Shown: positions 10,286 through 19,510 of the stretch, piece after piece | How positions within the stretch are numbered: the first letter of the stretch is position 1 | Layout of the letters: each line of letters opens with the position of its first letter | Source of the DNA: Melaminivora jejuensis | GTDB taxonomy: Bacteria > Pseudomonadota > Gammaproteobacteria > Burkholderiales > Burkholderiaceae_C | Reading direction: 5' to 3' | Length of the DNA: 64,000 nt | Assembly (NCBI RefSeq): GCF_017811175.1 | Contig: NZ_JACWIJ010000002.1 | Coordinates: 2,728,001-2,792,000 of the forward strand | Translations under genes and position numbers: made by a program | The notes under the pieces: generated by a model | What the model was told of the DNA's origin: nothing | What the model saw: the letters and a program-made list of their open reading frames with translations, nothing else | The model's database searches: none

Positions 10286-10924
10286 ATGCTGCACTACCAG
10301 ACCATCCCCGTGACACCCTTCCAGCAGAACTGCTCGCTGGTCTGGTGCGACCAGACCCTGGAGGCCGCCGTGATTGATCCGGGCGGCGACCTGGATCGGC
10401 TGCTGGCCGCCGTCGAGCAACGCGGCCTGCAGCTCAAGGCCATCTGGCTGACGCACGCCCACATCGACCACGCCGGCGGTGCTGGCGAGCTGGCCGAGCG
10501 GCTGGCGCTGCCCATCATCGGCCCGCACGAAGGCGACCAGTTCTGGATCGACGGCCTGCCACAGCAAAGCGCCATGTTCGGCTTCGCCCCGGCCAGGCCC
10601 TTTGCGCCCACGCGCTGGCTGCACGATGGCGACACGGTGAGCATCGGCCAGGAAACCCTGAACGTGCGCCACACGCCCGGCCACACGCCCGGCCATGTGG
10701 TGTTCCACGCGCCTCAACTGAAGCGCGCCTTCGTCGGCGACGTGCTGTTTGCCGGCAGCATTGGCCGCACGGACTTTCCGCAGGGCAACCACCAGCAGCT
10801 GATCGACAGCATCACGCAGCGCCTGTGGCCCATGGGCGACGACACGGTCTTCATCCCCGGCCACGGCCCGGAGAGCACCTTCGGCGCCGAGCGGCGCAGC
10901 AATCCCTTCGTCGGCGGCACCTGA
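10286..10924 (+). CDS. Metallo-beta-lactamase-fold hydrolase, GloC/YcbL type (probable glyoxalase II)
   Basis: Probably hydrolyses S-lactoylglutathione or a similar thioester in the cytoplasm. The 212-residue product has the complete zinc-binding set of the fold: THAHIDHAGG (HxHxDH), HTPGHTPGH (His), FVGDVLFAGSIGRTD (Asp) and FIPGHGPES (His). It lacks the C-terminal helical domain of full-length GloB, which points to the short YcbL/GloC group. It follows the repeat copy by about 10 bases. It is convergent with the last gene of the phenol operon; the 49-base gap contains a CGGCC/GGCCG dyad but no T-tract. Confidence 0.88.
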   Translation: MLHYQTIPVTPFQQNCSLVWCDQTLEAAVIDPGGDLDRLLAAVEQRGLQLKAIWLTHAHIDHAGGAGELAERLALPIIGPHEGDQFWIDGLPQQSAMFGFAPARPFAPTRWLHDGDTVSIGQETLNVRHTPGHTPGHVVFHAPQLKRAFVGDVLFAGSIGRTDFPQGNHQQLIDSITQRLWPMGDDTVFIPGHGPESTFGAERRSNPFVGGT

Positions 10925-10973
10925 GCCGGCACCTGAGCCGGGCGGCCAGCAGCAGGGGCCGGACAGGGGCAGG

Positions 10974-11165
10974 TCAGCGCCCCAGCTCCTTGGCGCTGAC
11001 GCCGGCGATGCCCCAGTTCTCCTTGGGCACGTCGTGGATCCAGACGCGGACGTTGGCCTGCGGTGCGCCCACGGCGTCCACCAGGGCCTGGGTGACTTTC
11101 TCGATCACGGCTTTCTTTTGCTCTTCGGTGCGGCCTTCGAGCAGGTAGATCTGGGCAAAAGGCAT
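10974..11165 (-). CDS. dmpI: 4-oxalocrotonate tautomerase
   Basis: Isomerises 2-hydroxymuconate (4-oxalocrotonate enol) to the keto form in the dehydrogenase branch of catechol meta-cleavage. The 63-residue product has the exact size of the family. It begins MPFAQIYLLEGR, leaving the catalytic Pro-1 after Met removal, and carries the conserved Arg residues of the first helix and of VRVWIHDVPKENWGIAG. It is the last gene of the phenol operon, 25 bases after the Bug-family gene. In the Pseudomonas dmp operon it directly follows dmpH, so the Bug gene is an insertion. Confidence 0.93.
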   Translation of the reverse strand: MPFAQIYLLEGRTEEQKKAVIEKVTQALVDAVGAPQANVRVWIHDVPKENWGIAGVSAKELGR

Positions 11166-11190
11166 GTTGGTCGGCTCCTGGATGGGGTGG

Positions 11191-12168
11191 TCAGTCGAGG
11201 CGCAGCCCGAGGCCGCGAATCAGCGGGCTCCAGCGCTCGTTCTCGGCGCGGATGAACTGGGCGAACTGCTGCGGCGTGTTGCTGCGCAGGTTGGCGTGGA
11301 TGGACTGGAAGGCGGCCTGCACCTCGGGCGTCTGCGCCCCGGCTGCCCAGGCCTGCGCCAGTTGCTCGACCAGCGGCGCCGGCATGGCGGCCGGCGCCAC
11401 CAGCCCGAACCAGTTCTCCACGACGAAGCCGGCATAGCCGGACTCGGCCACCGTGGGCACGTCGGGCAGCGCCGGCGAGCGCTGCTCCGAGGTCAGGGCA
11501 ATGGCGCGCAGCTTGCCGGCCTTGATGTGCTGGAAGGTGGTCACCAGCGAGCTTTCCATGCTCATCATGACGTTGCCGGCAATCAGGTCGGGCACGATCT
11601 GGCTGGAGCCCTTGTAGGGCACGTGGGTCAGCTCGATCTGGGCGCGCTTTTGCAGCAGCTCGGCGGCCAGGTGGTTGCCCGTGCCGACGCCGGAGGTGGC
11701 ATACAGCAGCTTGCCCGGGTTGGCCTTGGCGTAGGCGATCAGGCCGGCCAGGTCGGTGAACGGGGCGCGCGGGTTGGCGACGATGACGTTGGGCGTGGTG
11801 CCGACCAGCGAGATGGCCTGCAAGTCCTTCTCGACATTGAAGGGCAGCTTGGCATAGAGATAGGGCGAGATCGCCAGGCTGCTGATGGCCGAGATGCCGA
11901 TGGTGTAGCCGTCCGGCGCGGCCTTGGCCACGGTGTCGGTGCCGATGTTGCCGCCGGCGCCGGCCTTGTTCTCGACCACAAACTGCTGGCCCAGCCGCTC
12001 GCCCATGGCCTTGGCCGCCGTGCGGCCCATGATGTCGGTCGGCCCGCCGGGCGGGAAGGGCACGATCAGGCGCACCGGCTTGGCCGGATAGGCGGCCTGC
12101 GCCCAGGCCGGGGTGGTGGCGCTGGCGGCCAGGGCGGCGGTGGCCGCCAGGAAGTCACGTCTTTGCAT
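11191..12168 (-). CDS. Bug-family (tripartite tricarboxylate transporter) periplasmic binding protein
   Basis: The 325-residue product has a twin-arginine-like signal (MQRRDFLAATAALAAS, cleavage near AWAQA) and the Bug signature YPAKPVRLIVPFPPGGPTD near the mature N-terminus. It also has the loop NKAGAGGNIGTDTVAKAAPD and the motif MSMESSLVTTFQHIKAGKLR. Bug proteins bind small carboxylates and are often orphans without TctAB, as here. Lying between dmpH and dmpI, it may bind a pathway-related acid; that is inference from position only. I start at the ATG at 12168; the frame is open 20 codons further upstream. It is separated from dmpH by 62 bases. Confidence 0.88.
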   Translation of the reverse strand: MQRRDFLAATAALAASATTPAWAQAAYPAKPVRLIVPFPPGGPTDIMGRTAAKAMGERLGQQFVVENKAGAGGNIGTDTVAKAAPDGYTIGISAISSLAISPYLYAKLPFNVEKDLQAISLVGTTPNVIVANPRAPFTDLAGLIAYAKANPGKLLYATSGVGTGNHLAAELLQKRAQIELTHVPYKGSSQIVPDLIAGNVMMSMESSLVTTFQHIKAGKLRAIALTSEQRSPALPDVPTVAESGYAGFVVENWFGLVAPAAMPAPLVEQLAQAWAAGAQTPEVQAAFQSIHANLRSNTPQQFAQFIRAENERWSPLIRGLGLRLD

Positions 12169-12230
12169 GGAGAAGTCTCGCGTCGCGGAGGGTGGTCGAT
12201 GGGGTTGGAGCAGCGCGGCTGGCGACACGC

Positions 12231-13019
12231 TCAGGCAAAGCGCAGCGACACGCTGCCCATGCCCTGCACGCGCAGGGTGACGCTGTCGCCGGCGGCCACG
12301 GCCACGGCCTCGGTCACGCCGCCCGACAGGATCAGGCTGCCAGCGGGGATTTCCTGGCCGCGCCGGCCCAGGTGGTTGGCCAGCGCCGCCACGGCTGCCG
12401 CCGGGTGGCCCAGCACGGCAGCGCCGGCGCCCAGGGCGACGGGCGCGCCGTTCTTCTCCAGCACCAGGCCGACGGTGCGCAGATCGACGGCATCCGGGCG
12501 CTGCGGCTGGCCGCCGACCACGAAGCGCGCCGCCGAGGTGTTGTCGGCCACCACGCTCTTGAGGTCGAACTTAAAGTCGCGGTAGCGGCTGTCGATGACT
12601 TCGATGCCGGGCATCACGAAATCGGTTGCCGCCAGTACCGTGCCGATGTGGCAGCCCGGGCCCTTGAGCGCGGTCTTGAGCACGAAGGCGATCTCCGGCT
12701 CGACCTTGGGGTGGATCAGCTCGCGCGTGGCCACTTCGCTGCCCTCGGCGACGCTGTAGTCATCGACCAGGAAGCCGAAGACCGGGTCGGTCACGCCCAT
12801 CTGGCGCATCTTGGCGTGCGAGGTCAGCCCGGCCTTGAGGCCGACGACGCGCGCGCCGCGCGCCAGCTTGCGCTGCAAGATGGTGTCCTGGATGGCGTAG
12901 GCATCGTCCCAGTCCATGTCCGGGTGGTCGTCGGTGATCTTGGGGGTGTCGCGCACCTGCAGCTGGCAGTTCTCCAGGTGCTCGGCAAGCTGGGCGATGG
13001 TGGCAGGGGACAAGGCCAT
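12231..13019 (-). CDS. dmpH: 2-oxo-3-hexenedioate decarboxylase (4-oxalocrotonate decarboxylase)
   Basis: Decarboxylates 2-oxo-3-hexenedioate to 2-hydroxypenta-2,4-dienoate, which passes to DmpE. The 262-residue product belongs to the hydratase/decarboxylase family and resembles DmpE in this window (both share YAIQ near the start, LGHPA, and the C-terminal G(G/S)..E motif). The metal-binding motif VEPEIAFVL is present, as are the substrate-loop residues of DSRYRDFKF. I start at MALSPATIAQL (13019); an in-frame ATG seven codons upstream is less likely. In other dmp operons it directly follows dmpG; here two extra genes intervene. Confidence 0.93.
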   Translation of the reverse strand: MALSPATIAQLAEHLENCQLQVRDTPKITDDHPDMDWDDAYAIQDTILQRKLARGARVVGLKAGLTSHAKMRQMGVTDPVFGFLVDDYSVAEGSEVATRELIHPKVEPEIAFVLKTALKGPGCHIGTVLAATDFVMPGIEVIDSRYRDFKFDLKSVVADNTSAARFVVGGQPQRPDAVDLRTVGLVLEKNGAPVALGAGAAVLGHPAAAVAALANHLGRRGQEIPAGSLILSGGVTEAVAVAAGDSVTLRVQGMGSVSLRFA

Positions 13020-13044
13020 GGTGGGTACTCCAGGAATCAAGGGA

Positions 13045-13081
13045 AAGAGACAGAAAAGACAAAAAGACGAAAAAGACAGGG
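13045..13081. repeat. Short purine-rich degenerate repeat (GAC plus A-tracts)
   Basis: In the 78-base gap between the chemoreceptor-like gene and dmpH, the plus strand carries five imperfect units of the form (A/G)GACA(G/A)AAA in a row. On the transcribed strand this is a C/T-rich run. No function can be assigned; an upstream pyrimidine tract of this kind could influence mRNA structure or Rho loading. Confidence 0.5.
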
Positions 13082-13097
13082 ACGGCCACCGTGCGGG

Positions 13098-14540
13098 CTA
13101 GCCCCGGCCCAGGCGCAATGCCGGCTTCGGAGACAAGGGCGAAGAGGACGAGGCGGACGAGGCGGACGGGGCCGGCGAAGGGGTGGCGCCAGCCGGCGGC
13201 GCCACGGTGGCCGCCACGGCCAGGCTGCGCTGGCCGGTCAGCGCCTCCAGCGTTTCCTTGACGCGGTCGTAGGCCGGGCGCACCTGCGCCGGCACCAGGC
13301 GGCGGATCTCGTCGAAGTTTTCCTGGCGCGCCAGCTCCAGCACCTGGGCGCGCACGCGGCGGTAATGCTGCAGGGCATCGGTAAAGGCCTGGGCGCCGGG
13401 CTGCGCACCCAGGCGCGGCGCACCGGCCCAGGCCTGGTCGAGCAGGGCGTCCAGCTCGGCGATGCGCGCCACCACGGCCTCGACCTCGCGCCAGGCGTCG
13501 GAATTCATGATCAGGATGTTGCAGGCACGCATTTCCTCCACGCAGTCGCCCATGACGACGCCGGCCTGGCGCCGGGGCTGCAGCGCCGCCGTCTCGCGCT
13601 TGAGCTGGCCGACCATGGCCTGCACCACGCGCACCTGGGTGTTGCTCTTGCCGACCCACTCGACCGCCTCCTGCGCCGCCTGCGCCAGCGTGCCGGTCTG
13701 CTGGTGCAGGCGCTGGCCCCAGTCGGTCTGCGCCTGCACGGCCTGCGCCATGGCATCGGTGGCCGCCAGCGCCCGACCCGAGCGCGCGCGGATGTCGGCC
13801 AGCGCGCTGCTGGACTGCTGGGTACGCGCCACGCCGCTGTCCATGCCCTGCAGCACGGTCTGCAGGAACTGGTCAGCCTCGCGCGTGCTGGTGGTGATGC
13901 CGGCGACCATCTGCTGAATCTGCTGCGTGGCCTCGCTGGTACGCGCGGCGAGTTTGCGCACCTCGTCGGCCACCACGGCAAAACCGCGCCCCTGCTCGCC
14001 GGCACGCGCCGCCTCGACGGCGGCGTTGAGCGACAGCAGGTGCGTCTGCATGGCGACGTTCCTGATCATGGCCAGGATGCCCTCGATGGAGCTGGTGTGC
14101 TGGCGCACCTCGTCAAAGCGCGCATCCAGGCCGTGCGCCGAACTGCCCAGCGCGGTGATCTGCTCGGCGGTCTCGCGCAGCAGGCGATCGCCCTCGGTGG
14201 CCAGCTCGTGCATGGACTGCACCTCGCTGCGCGAGACCTCGGCCGAGGTCACCACGGTGTCCACGCTGTCCGACAGGCCTTGCACCGCCTGGCGCAGCGC
14301 CTGCAGACTGGCCGACTGGGCGCGCGAAAAGCTCACCACCCGGGTGAAGGACGACAACATGCTGGCGTTGTTGACGATGACGTCCAGGGCGTGCCGATCG
14401 ACCTGCGCCAGCGCCGCCGCGCGCGATGAGCCACGGCGCCGGCGCGCGCGCCACAGCTGGAGCTGCCACAGCAGCGCCGCCAGCCCCACGCCGACCAGCA
14501 GGCCCAGGGCGAAGCAGGCGGCCTGGCTCCAGTCCGCCAT
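13098..14540 (-). CDS. Membrane-tethered methyl-accepting chemotaxis-type signalling protein without a sensor domain
   Basis: The 480-residue product has one N-terminal membrane helix (residues about 9-28) followed by RARRRR, so the rest should be cytoplasmic. There is no periplasmic domain and no recognisable HAMP domain. Residues about 50-325 form the long helical hairpin of an MCP, with the kinase-control tip at about 151-205 ([20 protein letters not shown] and [20 protein letters not shown]). Residues about 333-435 form a further helical segment resembling the second half of a four-helix-bundle sensor ([20 protein letters not shown]), which is unusual after the signalling domain. The tail is Ser/Pro/Ala-rich. 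Its ATG shares one base with the TGA of the binding-protein gene upstream, so the two are probably translationally coupled. It may signal ligand occupancy of that protein to CheA; this is inference. Confidence 0.85.
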   Translation of the reverse strand: MADWSQAACFALGLLVGVGLAALLWQLQLWRARRRRGSSRAAALAQVDRHALDVIVNNASMLSSFTRVVSFSRAQSASLQALRQAVQGLSDSVDTVVTSAEVSRSEVQSMHELATEGDRLLRETAEQITALGSSAHGLDARFDEVRQHTSSIEGILAMIRNVAMQTHLLSLNAAVEAARAGEQGRGFAVVADEVRKLAARTSEATQQIQQMVAGITTSTREADQFLQTVLQGMDSGVARTQQSSSALADIRARSGRALAATDAMAQAVQAQTDWGQRLHQQTGTLAQAAQEAVEWVGKSNTQVRVVQAMVGQLKRETAALQPRRQAGVVMGDCVEEMRACNILIMNSDAWREVEAVVARIAELDALLDQAWAGAPRLGAQPGAQAFTDALQHYRRVRAQVLELARQENFDEIRRLVPAQVRPAYDRVKETLEALTGQRSLAVAATVAPPAGATPSPAPSASSASSSSPLSPKPALRLGRG

Positions 14541-15799
14541 CAGCCCAGCCCCTGCGGCAACCGGGTGGTCACCGGGATGAAGGACGAGCGGGCGTTGTCC
14601 ACCACCTCCAGCGTCCAGCGGCCCTGTGCATCGCGCTGCCACAGCCCGCCGACGGCCGGCACCGAGCACACGTTCAGGCTGGGGAAGCGCCCGCTGAAGT
14701 TCAACGGCCCCAGCACCGTCTTGGCCTTGATGCGGCGCAGCGTCTGCACCAGCGCCTGGCGGCTCAGGGTGGGCGTCTCCTGCACCAGCTGCACGGCCAG
14801 ATCGACCAGCGCGTGCGAGAAGCCCAAGGTCTGCACCCAGGGGCGCTTGGTGCGGCTTTCGTACTCCTGCACCACCTGCGCCGCCGAGGCATCCGTCCAG
14901 CCCGAGCGAAACGGCCAGGCCGGCGACCACCAGACCTCGTTGGCCAGCGCCATGCCGCTGCCCTGCAGCTCGGCCACGGTCTCGGGGAAGGGGAAGGCCT
15001 TGGCGATCGAGGCCATGCGCGGCTGGTAGCCGACCTTGCGCGCTGCGGCGAAGAACTCCAGCGCCACCGGCGGCGGCAGCACGCCGGTGACCATCTGCAC
15101 GCCGGCGTCGCGCAGCCGGGTGGCGATGCCGGTGTAGTCGGGCGCGGCCATCTGCAGGCGGCCCGGATCGACCAGGCGCAGGCCCTCCTGCGCCATGGCC
15201 TGCGGCATGACGCTCAGAAAGGCCTCGCCGTCGATGTCGTCAGGCCACAGGCCGCCGACCAGCTCGCCCAGCCTGGCGCGGGCAAACAGGCTGCTGTAGA
15301 TGCTGGCGAAGTCCTCCAGCCCGACAAAGAAATGGTATGTCCACTGGAAGCCCCGGTTGCGCTCGCCCTTGCGGCCATAGAACCAGGCCTGCCAGGGCAC
15401 CACCGTGGTCACGCAGGGCAGGCCCACGGCCTCGCACACGTCCGACACCGGGTTGCAGACCTCGGGCGTGGCGCTGGCCAGCACCAGATGCGCGCCCTGG
15501 TCGGCAGCGGCGCGGGCGGCAGCCGCCGCCTGGGTGGGCGTGGAGCCGGCGTCGTGCAGCTCCAGCAGCACCGGGCGCTGGCCCAGGCTGCGCGTCGGGA
15601 TGCCGGCGGCCAGGCGCTCGGCGAACAACTGGTGGACGTAGGTGTTGGTCACCCCGAATGCGGCCAGCGCCCCGGTGGTGGGCGAGATCAAGGCCACGCG
15701 CACCGGCTCGCTCTGAGCCTGCTGCTGGGCCAGCGCCGGCCCCGAGCCACCGGCGCTGGCCAGGGTCAGCCCGGCTGCCAGCAGCTCGCGGCGTCTCAT
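14540..15799 (-). CDS. Periplasmic amino acid/amide (LivK-type) binding protein, orphan, coupled to a chemoreceptor-like gene
   Basis: The 419-residue product has a signal peptide with a twin-arginine-like start ([17 protein letters not shown], cleavage near ALAQQ) and a type I periplasmic binding fold. The mature start [17 protein letters not shown] is typical of the family (Peripla_BP_6). The motif [19 protein letters not shown] replaces the usual 'vigg.SS' ligand loop, and [20 protein letters not shown] is the domain-2 ligand segment. There is no permease or ATPase nearby. Its ATG overlaps the dmpG stop (ATGA) and its stop overlaps the next start (TGATG), so dmpG, this gene and the MCP-like gene are tightly coupled. 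Co-transcription with the pathway suggests an aromatic compound or acid as ligand, but this is unproven. Confidence 0.85.
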   Translation of the reverse strand: MRRRELLAAGLTLASAGGSGPALAQQQAQSEPVRVALISPTTGALAAFGVTNTYVHQLFAERLAAGIPTRSLGQRPVLLELHDAGSTPTQAAAAARAAADQGAHLVLASATPEVCNPVSDVCEAVGLPCVTTVVPWQAWFYGRKGERNRGFQWTYHFFVGLEDFASIYSSLFARARLGELVGGLWPDDIDGEAFLSVMPQAMAQEGLRLVDPGRLQMAAPDYTGIATRLRDAGVQMVTGVLPPPVALEFFAAARKVGYQPRMASIAKAFPFPETVAELQGSGMALANEVWWSPAWPFRSGWTDASAAQVVQEYESRTKRPWVQTLGFSHALVDLAVQLVQETPTLSRQALVQTLRRIKAKTVLGPLNFSGRFPSLNVCSVPAVGGLWQRDAQGRWTLEVVDNARSSFIPVTTRLPQGLG

Positions 15800-16827
15800 G
15801 CCGCCACCTTGATTCCGCGCTCGCGCGCCATGGTCAGGGCCGTGTCCTCGATCATGTCCTCCTGCCCGCCGACCATGCCCCGGCGGCCGAGTTCGACCAG
15901 CAGGTCGCGCGCGGCGATGCCGTATTTCTTCTCGGCGCGCTTGGCAAACAGCAAAAAGCTGCCATACACGCCGGCGTAGCCCAGCGTCAGCGCGTCGCGG
16001 TCGATGCGGATGGGGAAGTCCATCAGCGGCACCACCAAGTCTTCGGCCACGTCCTGGATCTTCCACACGTCCACGCCGGTGGCTATGCCCATGCGGTCGA
16101 GCACCGCCACCAGCACCTCCATGGGCGTGTTGCCCGCACCCGCGCCCAGGCCGGCTGCGGCGGCGTCGATGCGGTTGGCGCCGGCCTGGATGGCGGCAAT
16201 GGAGTTGGCCACGCCCATGGCCAGGTTGTGGTGGCCGTGAAAGCCCAGCTCGGTCTCGGGCTTCAAGGCCTGGCGCACGGCGGTGATGCGCTCGGTCACA
16301 TGCTCGGGCAGCATGTAGCCGGCCGAGTCGGTCACGTAGATGCAGTTGGCGCCGTAGCCCTCCATCAGCCTGGCCTGCTTGACCAGGCCGGCGGCGTCGT
16401 TCATGTGCGCCATCATCAGAAAGCCCACGGTGTCCATGCCCAGCTTGCGCGCTTGTGTGATGTGCTGCTCGGACACGTCGCCCTCGGTGCAGTGCGTGGC
16501 CACGCGGATGGTATGCACGCCCAGCTCGTGCGCCATCTTCAGGTGATCGACGGTGCCGATGCCCGGCAGCAGCAGCGCCGAGACCTTGGCCTGCTTCATC
16601 AGCGGCACGACGGTGGACAGGTATTCCTCGTCGCTGTGCGCCGGAAAGCCATAGTTGACCGAGGCGCCGCCCAGGCCGTCGCCGTGGGTGACTTCGATCA
16701 GCGGGACGCCGGCATCATCCAGGCCCTGGGCGACGGTGCGCATCTGCTCCAGCGTCATCAGGTGGCGCTTGGGGTGCATCCCATCGCGCAGGGTCATGTC
16801 GTGCAGGGTGATCTTTTGCGTGCTCAT
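15796..16827 (-). CDS. dmpG: 4-hydroxy-2-oxovalerate aldolase
   Basis: Cleaves 4-hydroxy-2-oxovalerate to pyruvate and acetaldehyde, channelling the aldehyde to DmpF. The 343-residue product has the DmpG signatures: [14 protein letters not shown] (metal and substrate residues Arg-Asp and the catalytic His), [15 protein letters not shown] (metal-binding His-x-His), and the C-terminal communication domain. Length matches the family. It lies 20 bases after dmpF and overlaps the following binding-protein gene by 4 bases. Confidence 0.96.
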   Translation of the reverse strand: MSTQKITLHDMTLRDGMHPKRHLMTLEQMRTVAQGLDDAGVPLIEVTHGDGLGGASVNYGFPAHSDEEYLSTVVPLMKQAKVSALLLPGIGTVDHLKMAHELGVHTIRVATHCTEGDVSEQHITQARKLGMDTVGFLMMAHMNDAAGLVKQARLMEGYGANCIYVTDSAGYMLPEHVTERITAVRQALKPETELGFHGHHNLAMGVANSIAAIQAGANRIDAAAAGLGAGAGNTPMEVLVAVLDRMGIATGVDVWKIQDVAEDLVVPLMDFPIRIDRDALTLGYAGVYGSFLLFAKRAEKKYGIAARDLLVELGRRGMVGGQEDMIEDTALTMARERGIKVAA

Positions 16828-16847
16828 GGGGTGTCCTTGTGACCGGT

Positions 16848-17756
16848 TCAGGCGGCTTGCAGGCTCAGGGTGCCGGCCAGCATCTCCTGGGCAAACATCT
16901 CGGCAGTGCGGGCGGCGGCGGCCGTCATGATGTCCAGGTTGCCGGCGTACTTGGGCAGGTAGTCGCCCAGGCCCTCGACCTCCAGGAAGACGGTCACGCG
17001 CTGGCCGTCGAACACCGGGCCGTTGACCAGCTTGTAGCCCGGCACGTACTTTTGCACCTCGGCCATCATGTCGTGGATGCTTTGCGTGATGGCCGCCTGA
17101 TCGGGTTCGCCCTCGACCAGGCAGTGCACGGTGTCGCGCATGATCAGCGGCGGCTCGGCCGGGTTGATGACGATGATGGCCTTGCCCTTCTTGGCCCCGC
17201 CCACGCGCTCGATGGCGCCCGCCGTGGTGCGGGTGAACTCGTCGATGTTCTTCCTCGTGCCCGGGCCGGCCGATTTGCTGGACACGGTGGCGACGATCTC
17301 GGCGTAGCCCACCGGCTGCACCCGGCTCACCGCAGCCACCATGGGGATGGTGGCCTGACCGCCGCAGGTGACCATGTTGACGTTCATCTCGGCGCGGCCC
17401 ACGTGCTCCTTGAGGTTCACCGGCGGCACGCAGTACGGGCCGATGGCTGCGGGCGTCAGGTCAATCATCATCGCCCCCTGCTCGTTGACCTTGCGCGAGT
17501 TCTCGGCGTGGACGTAGGCGCTGGTGGCATCAAAAACGATTTGCACGCCGTCCGCCTTGATGTGCGGCACCAGGCCATCGACGCCCTCGGCCGTGGTCTT
17601 GATGCCCATCTCGCGGGCGCGCTTCAAGCCGTCGGACTCGGGGTCGATGCCGACCATCCACACCGGCTCCAGCACCGGGCTGCGCTGCAGCTTGGCCAGC
17701 AGGTCGGTGCCAATGTTGCCCGGGCCGATCAGGGCGCATTTGATCTTCTTGCTCAT
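16848..17756 (-). CDS. dmpF: Acetaldehyde dehydrogenase (acylating)
   Basis: Oxidises acetaldehyde to acetyl-CoA with NAD+ and CoA, in a complex with DmpG. The 302-residue product starts [20 protein letters not shown] with the NAD-binding GxGxxG variant. It contains the catalytic Cys in [19 protein letters not shown] and the conserved [20 protein letters not shown] segment. I chose the ATG at 17756; the frame is open 17 codons further upstream towards dmpE. The gap to dmpE is 13 bases. Confidence 0.96.
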   Translation of the reverse strand: MSKKIKCALIGPGNIGTDLLAKLQRSPVLEPVWMVGIDPESDGLKRAREMGIKTTAEGVDGLVPHIKADGVQIVFDATSAYVHAENSRKVNEQGAMMIDLTPAAIGPYCVPPVNLKEHVGRAEMNVNMVTCGGQATIPMVAAVSRVQPVGYAEIVATVSSKSAGPGTRKNIDEFTRTTAGAIERVGGAKKGKAIIVINPAEPPLIMRDTVHCLVEGEPDQAAITQSIHDMMAEVQKYVPGYKLVNGPVFDGQRVTVFLEVEGLGDYLPKYAGNLDIMTAAAARTAEMFAQEMLAGTLSLQAA

Positions 17757-17769
17757 GGGGTGGATCTCC

Positions 17770-18552
17770 TCAGATGAAGCGCACCGAGCAGCCGCCGATG
17801 CCGCCAATGGTCACGCGCAGGTTGTCGCCGGCCTGCACCGGCACCATGATGGCCAGCGAGCCCGACAGAATCACTTCGCCCGCCTCCAGGGCGATGCCCA
17901 GGCGGCCCAGGGTGTTGGCCAGCCAGGCCACGGCATTGGCCGGGTGGCCCAGGGCCGCGGCGCCGGCGCCGGTGGCGACGATCTCGCCGTTTTTTTCCAG
18001 CACCATGCCGCAGGTGGCCAGATCGACATCGCGCGGATCGACCAGCCGGTCGCCCAGCACGAAGACGCCGCACGAGGCGTTGTCGGCCACCGTGTCCTGG
18101 ATCTTGATCTTCCAGTCCTGGATGCGCGAATCGACGATCTCAAAGCACGCCATGACGCCCTCGGTCGCGGCCAGCACGTCGGCGGCGGTGACGCCTGGGC
18201 CTTTGAGGGTCTTTTTCAGCACGAAGGCGATCTCGCCCTCGGCCTTGGGCTGGATCAGCGAGTCGGCAGCAATCGCCTCGCCCTCGTTGAAGACCATGCC
18301 GTCGGTCAGCCAGCCGAAATCGGGCTGGAACACGCCCAGCATGTCCATGACGGCTTTGCTGGTCACGCCGATCTTCTTGCCGACCACGCGTTCGCCGGCG
18401 GCCAAGCGGCGCGCCAGCATCTTTTGCTGGATGGCGTAGGCGTCCTCGATGGTGATGTCCGGGTGGCGCTCGGTCAGCGGCGCGAGCGTCCTGCGCTCGG
18501 TCAGGGCGCCGTAGAGTTCGGCGCCCAGCTTGTCGTGCAATTCAGTGTCCAT
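17770..18552 (-). CDS. dmpE: 2-oxopent-4-enoate hydratase (2-hydroxypenta-2,4-dienoate hydratase)
   Basis: Adds water to 2-hydroxypenta-2,4-dienoate to give 4-hydroxy-2-oxovalerate. The 260-residue product belongs to the same family as DmpH, with the metal-binding motif [11 protein letters not shown] and the [20 protein letters not shown] segment. It starts [20 protein letters not shown] at 18552, inside the last 11 bases of dmpD, so the two are translationally coupled. Length matches DmpE/XylJ. Confidence 0.95.
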   Translation of the reverse strand: MDTELHDKLGAELYGALTERRTLAPLTERHPDITIEDAYAIQQKMLARRLAAGERVVGKKIGVTSKAVMDMLGVFQPDFGWLTDGMVFNEGEAIAADSLIQPKAEGEIAFVLKKTLKGPGVTAADVLAATEGVMACFEIVDSRIQDWKIKIQDTVADNASCGVFVLGDRLVDPRDVDLATCGMVLEKNGEIVATGAGAAALGHPANAVAWLANTLGRLGIALEAGEVILSGSLAIMVPVQAGDNLRVTIGGIGGCSVRFI

Positions 18553-19438
18553 GGGTCTTGTTGGCAGGGGATGCTGTGGGAATGAGGGGGTGGGGCTCTT
18601 GAGGATCGGCCTCGGCCAGGAAGTCGCCCACCAGGCGGGCGAAGCGCGCGGCGTGCTCGATCTGCGTCCAGTGCCCGCACTGGCCATAGACGTGTAGCTG
18701 CACGCGCGGCAGCAGCTCGGTCAGGCGGTAGGCGTTGGCCAGCGGGATCACGCGATCCTCGCGGCCATGCACCACCAGCGTCTCGTGCGGGATACGGCGG
18801 ATGTCGGCCTCGGGGCTGGCCAGCGCATCCACCCAGCGCTGGCGCGGCGCCGGGAACATGGCGGCAAACGACTCCTGAAAGCCGGGCCGGATGCTGGCCT
18901 CGTAGCGCAGCCGGGCCAGCTCGTCGGTCACGCGCGAGCGGTCGAAGGCGAAGATGTCCAGCAGCGCGCGCATGGCGGCCAGCGACGGCTCATAGCCCCA
19001 GACCGCATCCAGCCCCGGCGTGAGCTCGAAGGGCACGCCGACACTGCCCATCAGCACCAGCCGGCGCACGCGCTCGGGGTGGCGAATGGCCAGCGCCAGC
19101 GCCAGGCCGCCGCCGAAGGAGTTGCCGACCAGGTCGGCGCGCGCTATGCCCAGCGCGTCCAGCAGGCCCACGGCCTGGCGCACCCAGGCGTCCATGCCGT
19201 AGGCAAACCCTGCGGGGCGCTCGCTGTAGCCAAAGCCCGCCATGTCCGGCGCGATCACGCGCGCACGCTCGGCCAGCGGCGCCATGAGCAGCCGCCAGTT
19301 GGCCCAGGCCGACACACCCGGGCCGGAGCCGTGGATCAGCAGCACCGGCGCACCGCTGCCCAGGTCGTGGTAGTTGGTGCGGATGCCGGCAGCAGTGATG
19401 CTGCGCGCCACTTCGGGGTTGTCGGAGACTGGGGACAT
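18542..19438 (-). CDS. dmpD: 2-hydroxymuconic semialdehyde hydrolase
   Basis: Alpha/beta hydrolase that splits the ring-cleavage product to 2-hydroxypentadienoate and formate (or another acid for alkylcatechols). The 298-residue product has the oxyanion motif LLIHGSGPGVSAW, the nucleophile elbow VGNSFGGGLAL (Ser), the Asp in HGREDRVIP and the catalytic His in YGQCGHWTQIEHA. I start at MSPVSDNPEVA (19438) because AAGGAAG lies about ten bases upstream. The ATG eight codons earlier (19462) lies at the edge of a dispersed-repeat copy and is less likely. Confidence 0.95.
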   Translation of the reverse strand: MSPVSDNPEVARSITAAGIRTNYHDLGSGAPVLLIHGSGPGVSAWANWRLLMAPLAERARVIAPDMAGFGYSERPAGFAYGMDAWVRQAVGLLDALGIARADLVGNSFGGGLALALAIRHPERVRRLVLMGSVGVPFELTPGLDAVWGYEPSLAAMRALLDIFAFDRSRVTDELARLRYEASIRPGFQESFAAMFPAPRQRWVDALASPEADIRRIPHETLVVHGREDRVIPLANAYRLTELLPRVQLHVYGQCGHWTQIEHAARFARLVGDFLAEADPQEPHPLIPTASPANKTHGH

Positions 19439-19456
19439 GGCTAGATTTGCTTCCTT

Positions 19457-19510
19457 TTTCATAGCTGTCAGCGCTTGCTAGACAAGGGTTTGAGGCATAT
19501 TTGACTCAAA
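19457..19510 (+). repeat. Dispersed intergenic repeat, copy 3 (inside the phenol operon)
   Basis: Plus strand reads ATAGCTGTCAGCGCTTGCTA, spacer, AAGGGTTTGAGGC, ending ATTTGACTCAAAA. It fills the whole dmpC-dmpD gap and overlaps the dmpC stop, which is provided by the element's right edge (TGA read on the minus strand). Confidence 0.8.

Noticed and set aside
10925..10973. Bidirectional terminator between the metallo-hydrolase gene and dmpI
   Set aside because: The CGGCC/GGCCG dyad has no T-tract on either strand and the stem is short.
13045..13081. A/G-rich units as binding sites for a regulator
   Set aside because: They lie inside an operon gap, have no dyad symmetry, and no regulator with such sites can be named.
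12192..14429. Open frame of 745 codons on the plus strand
   Set aside because: It lies opposite dmpH and the MCP-like gene, is dominated by His, Gln, Arg, Gly and Ala, has no recognisable domain, and is explained by the high GC content.
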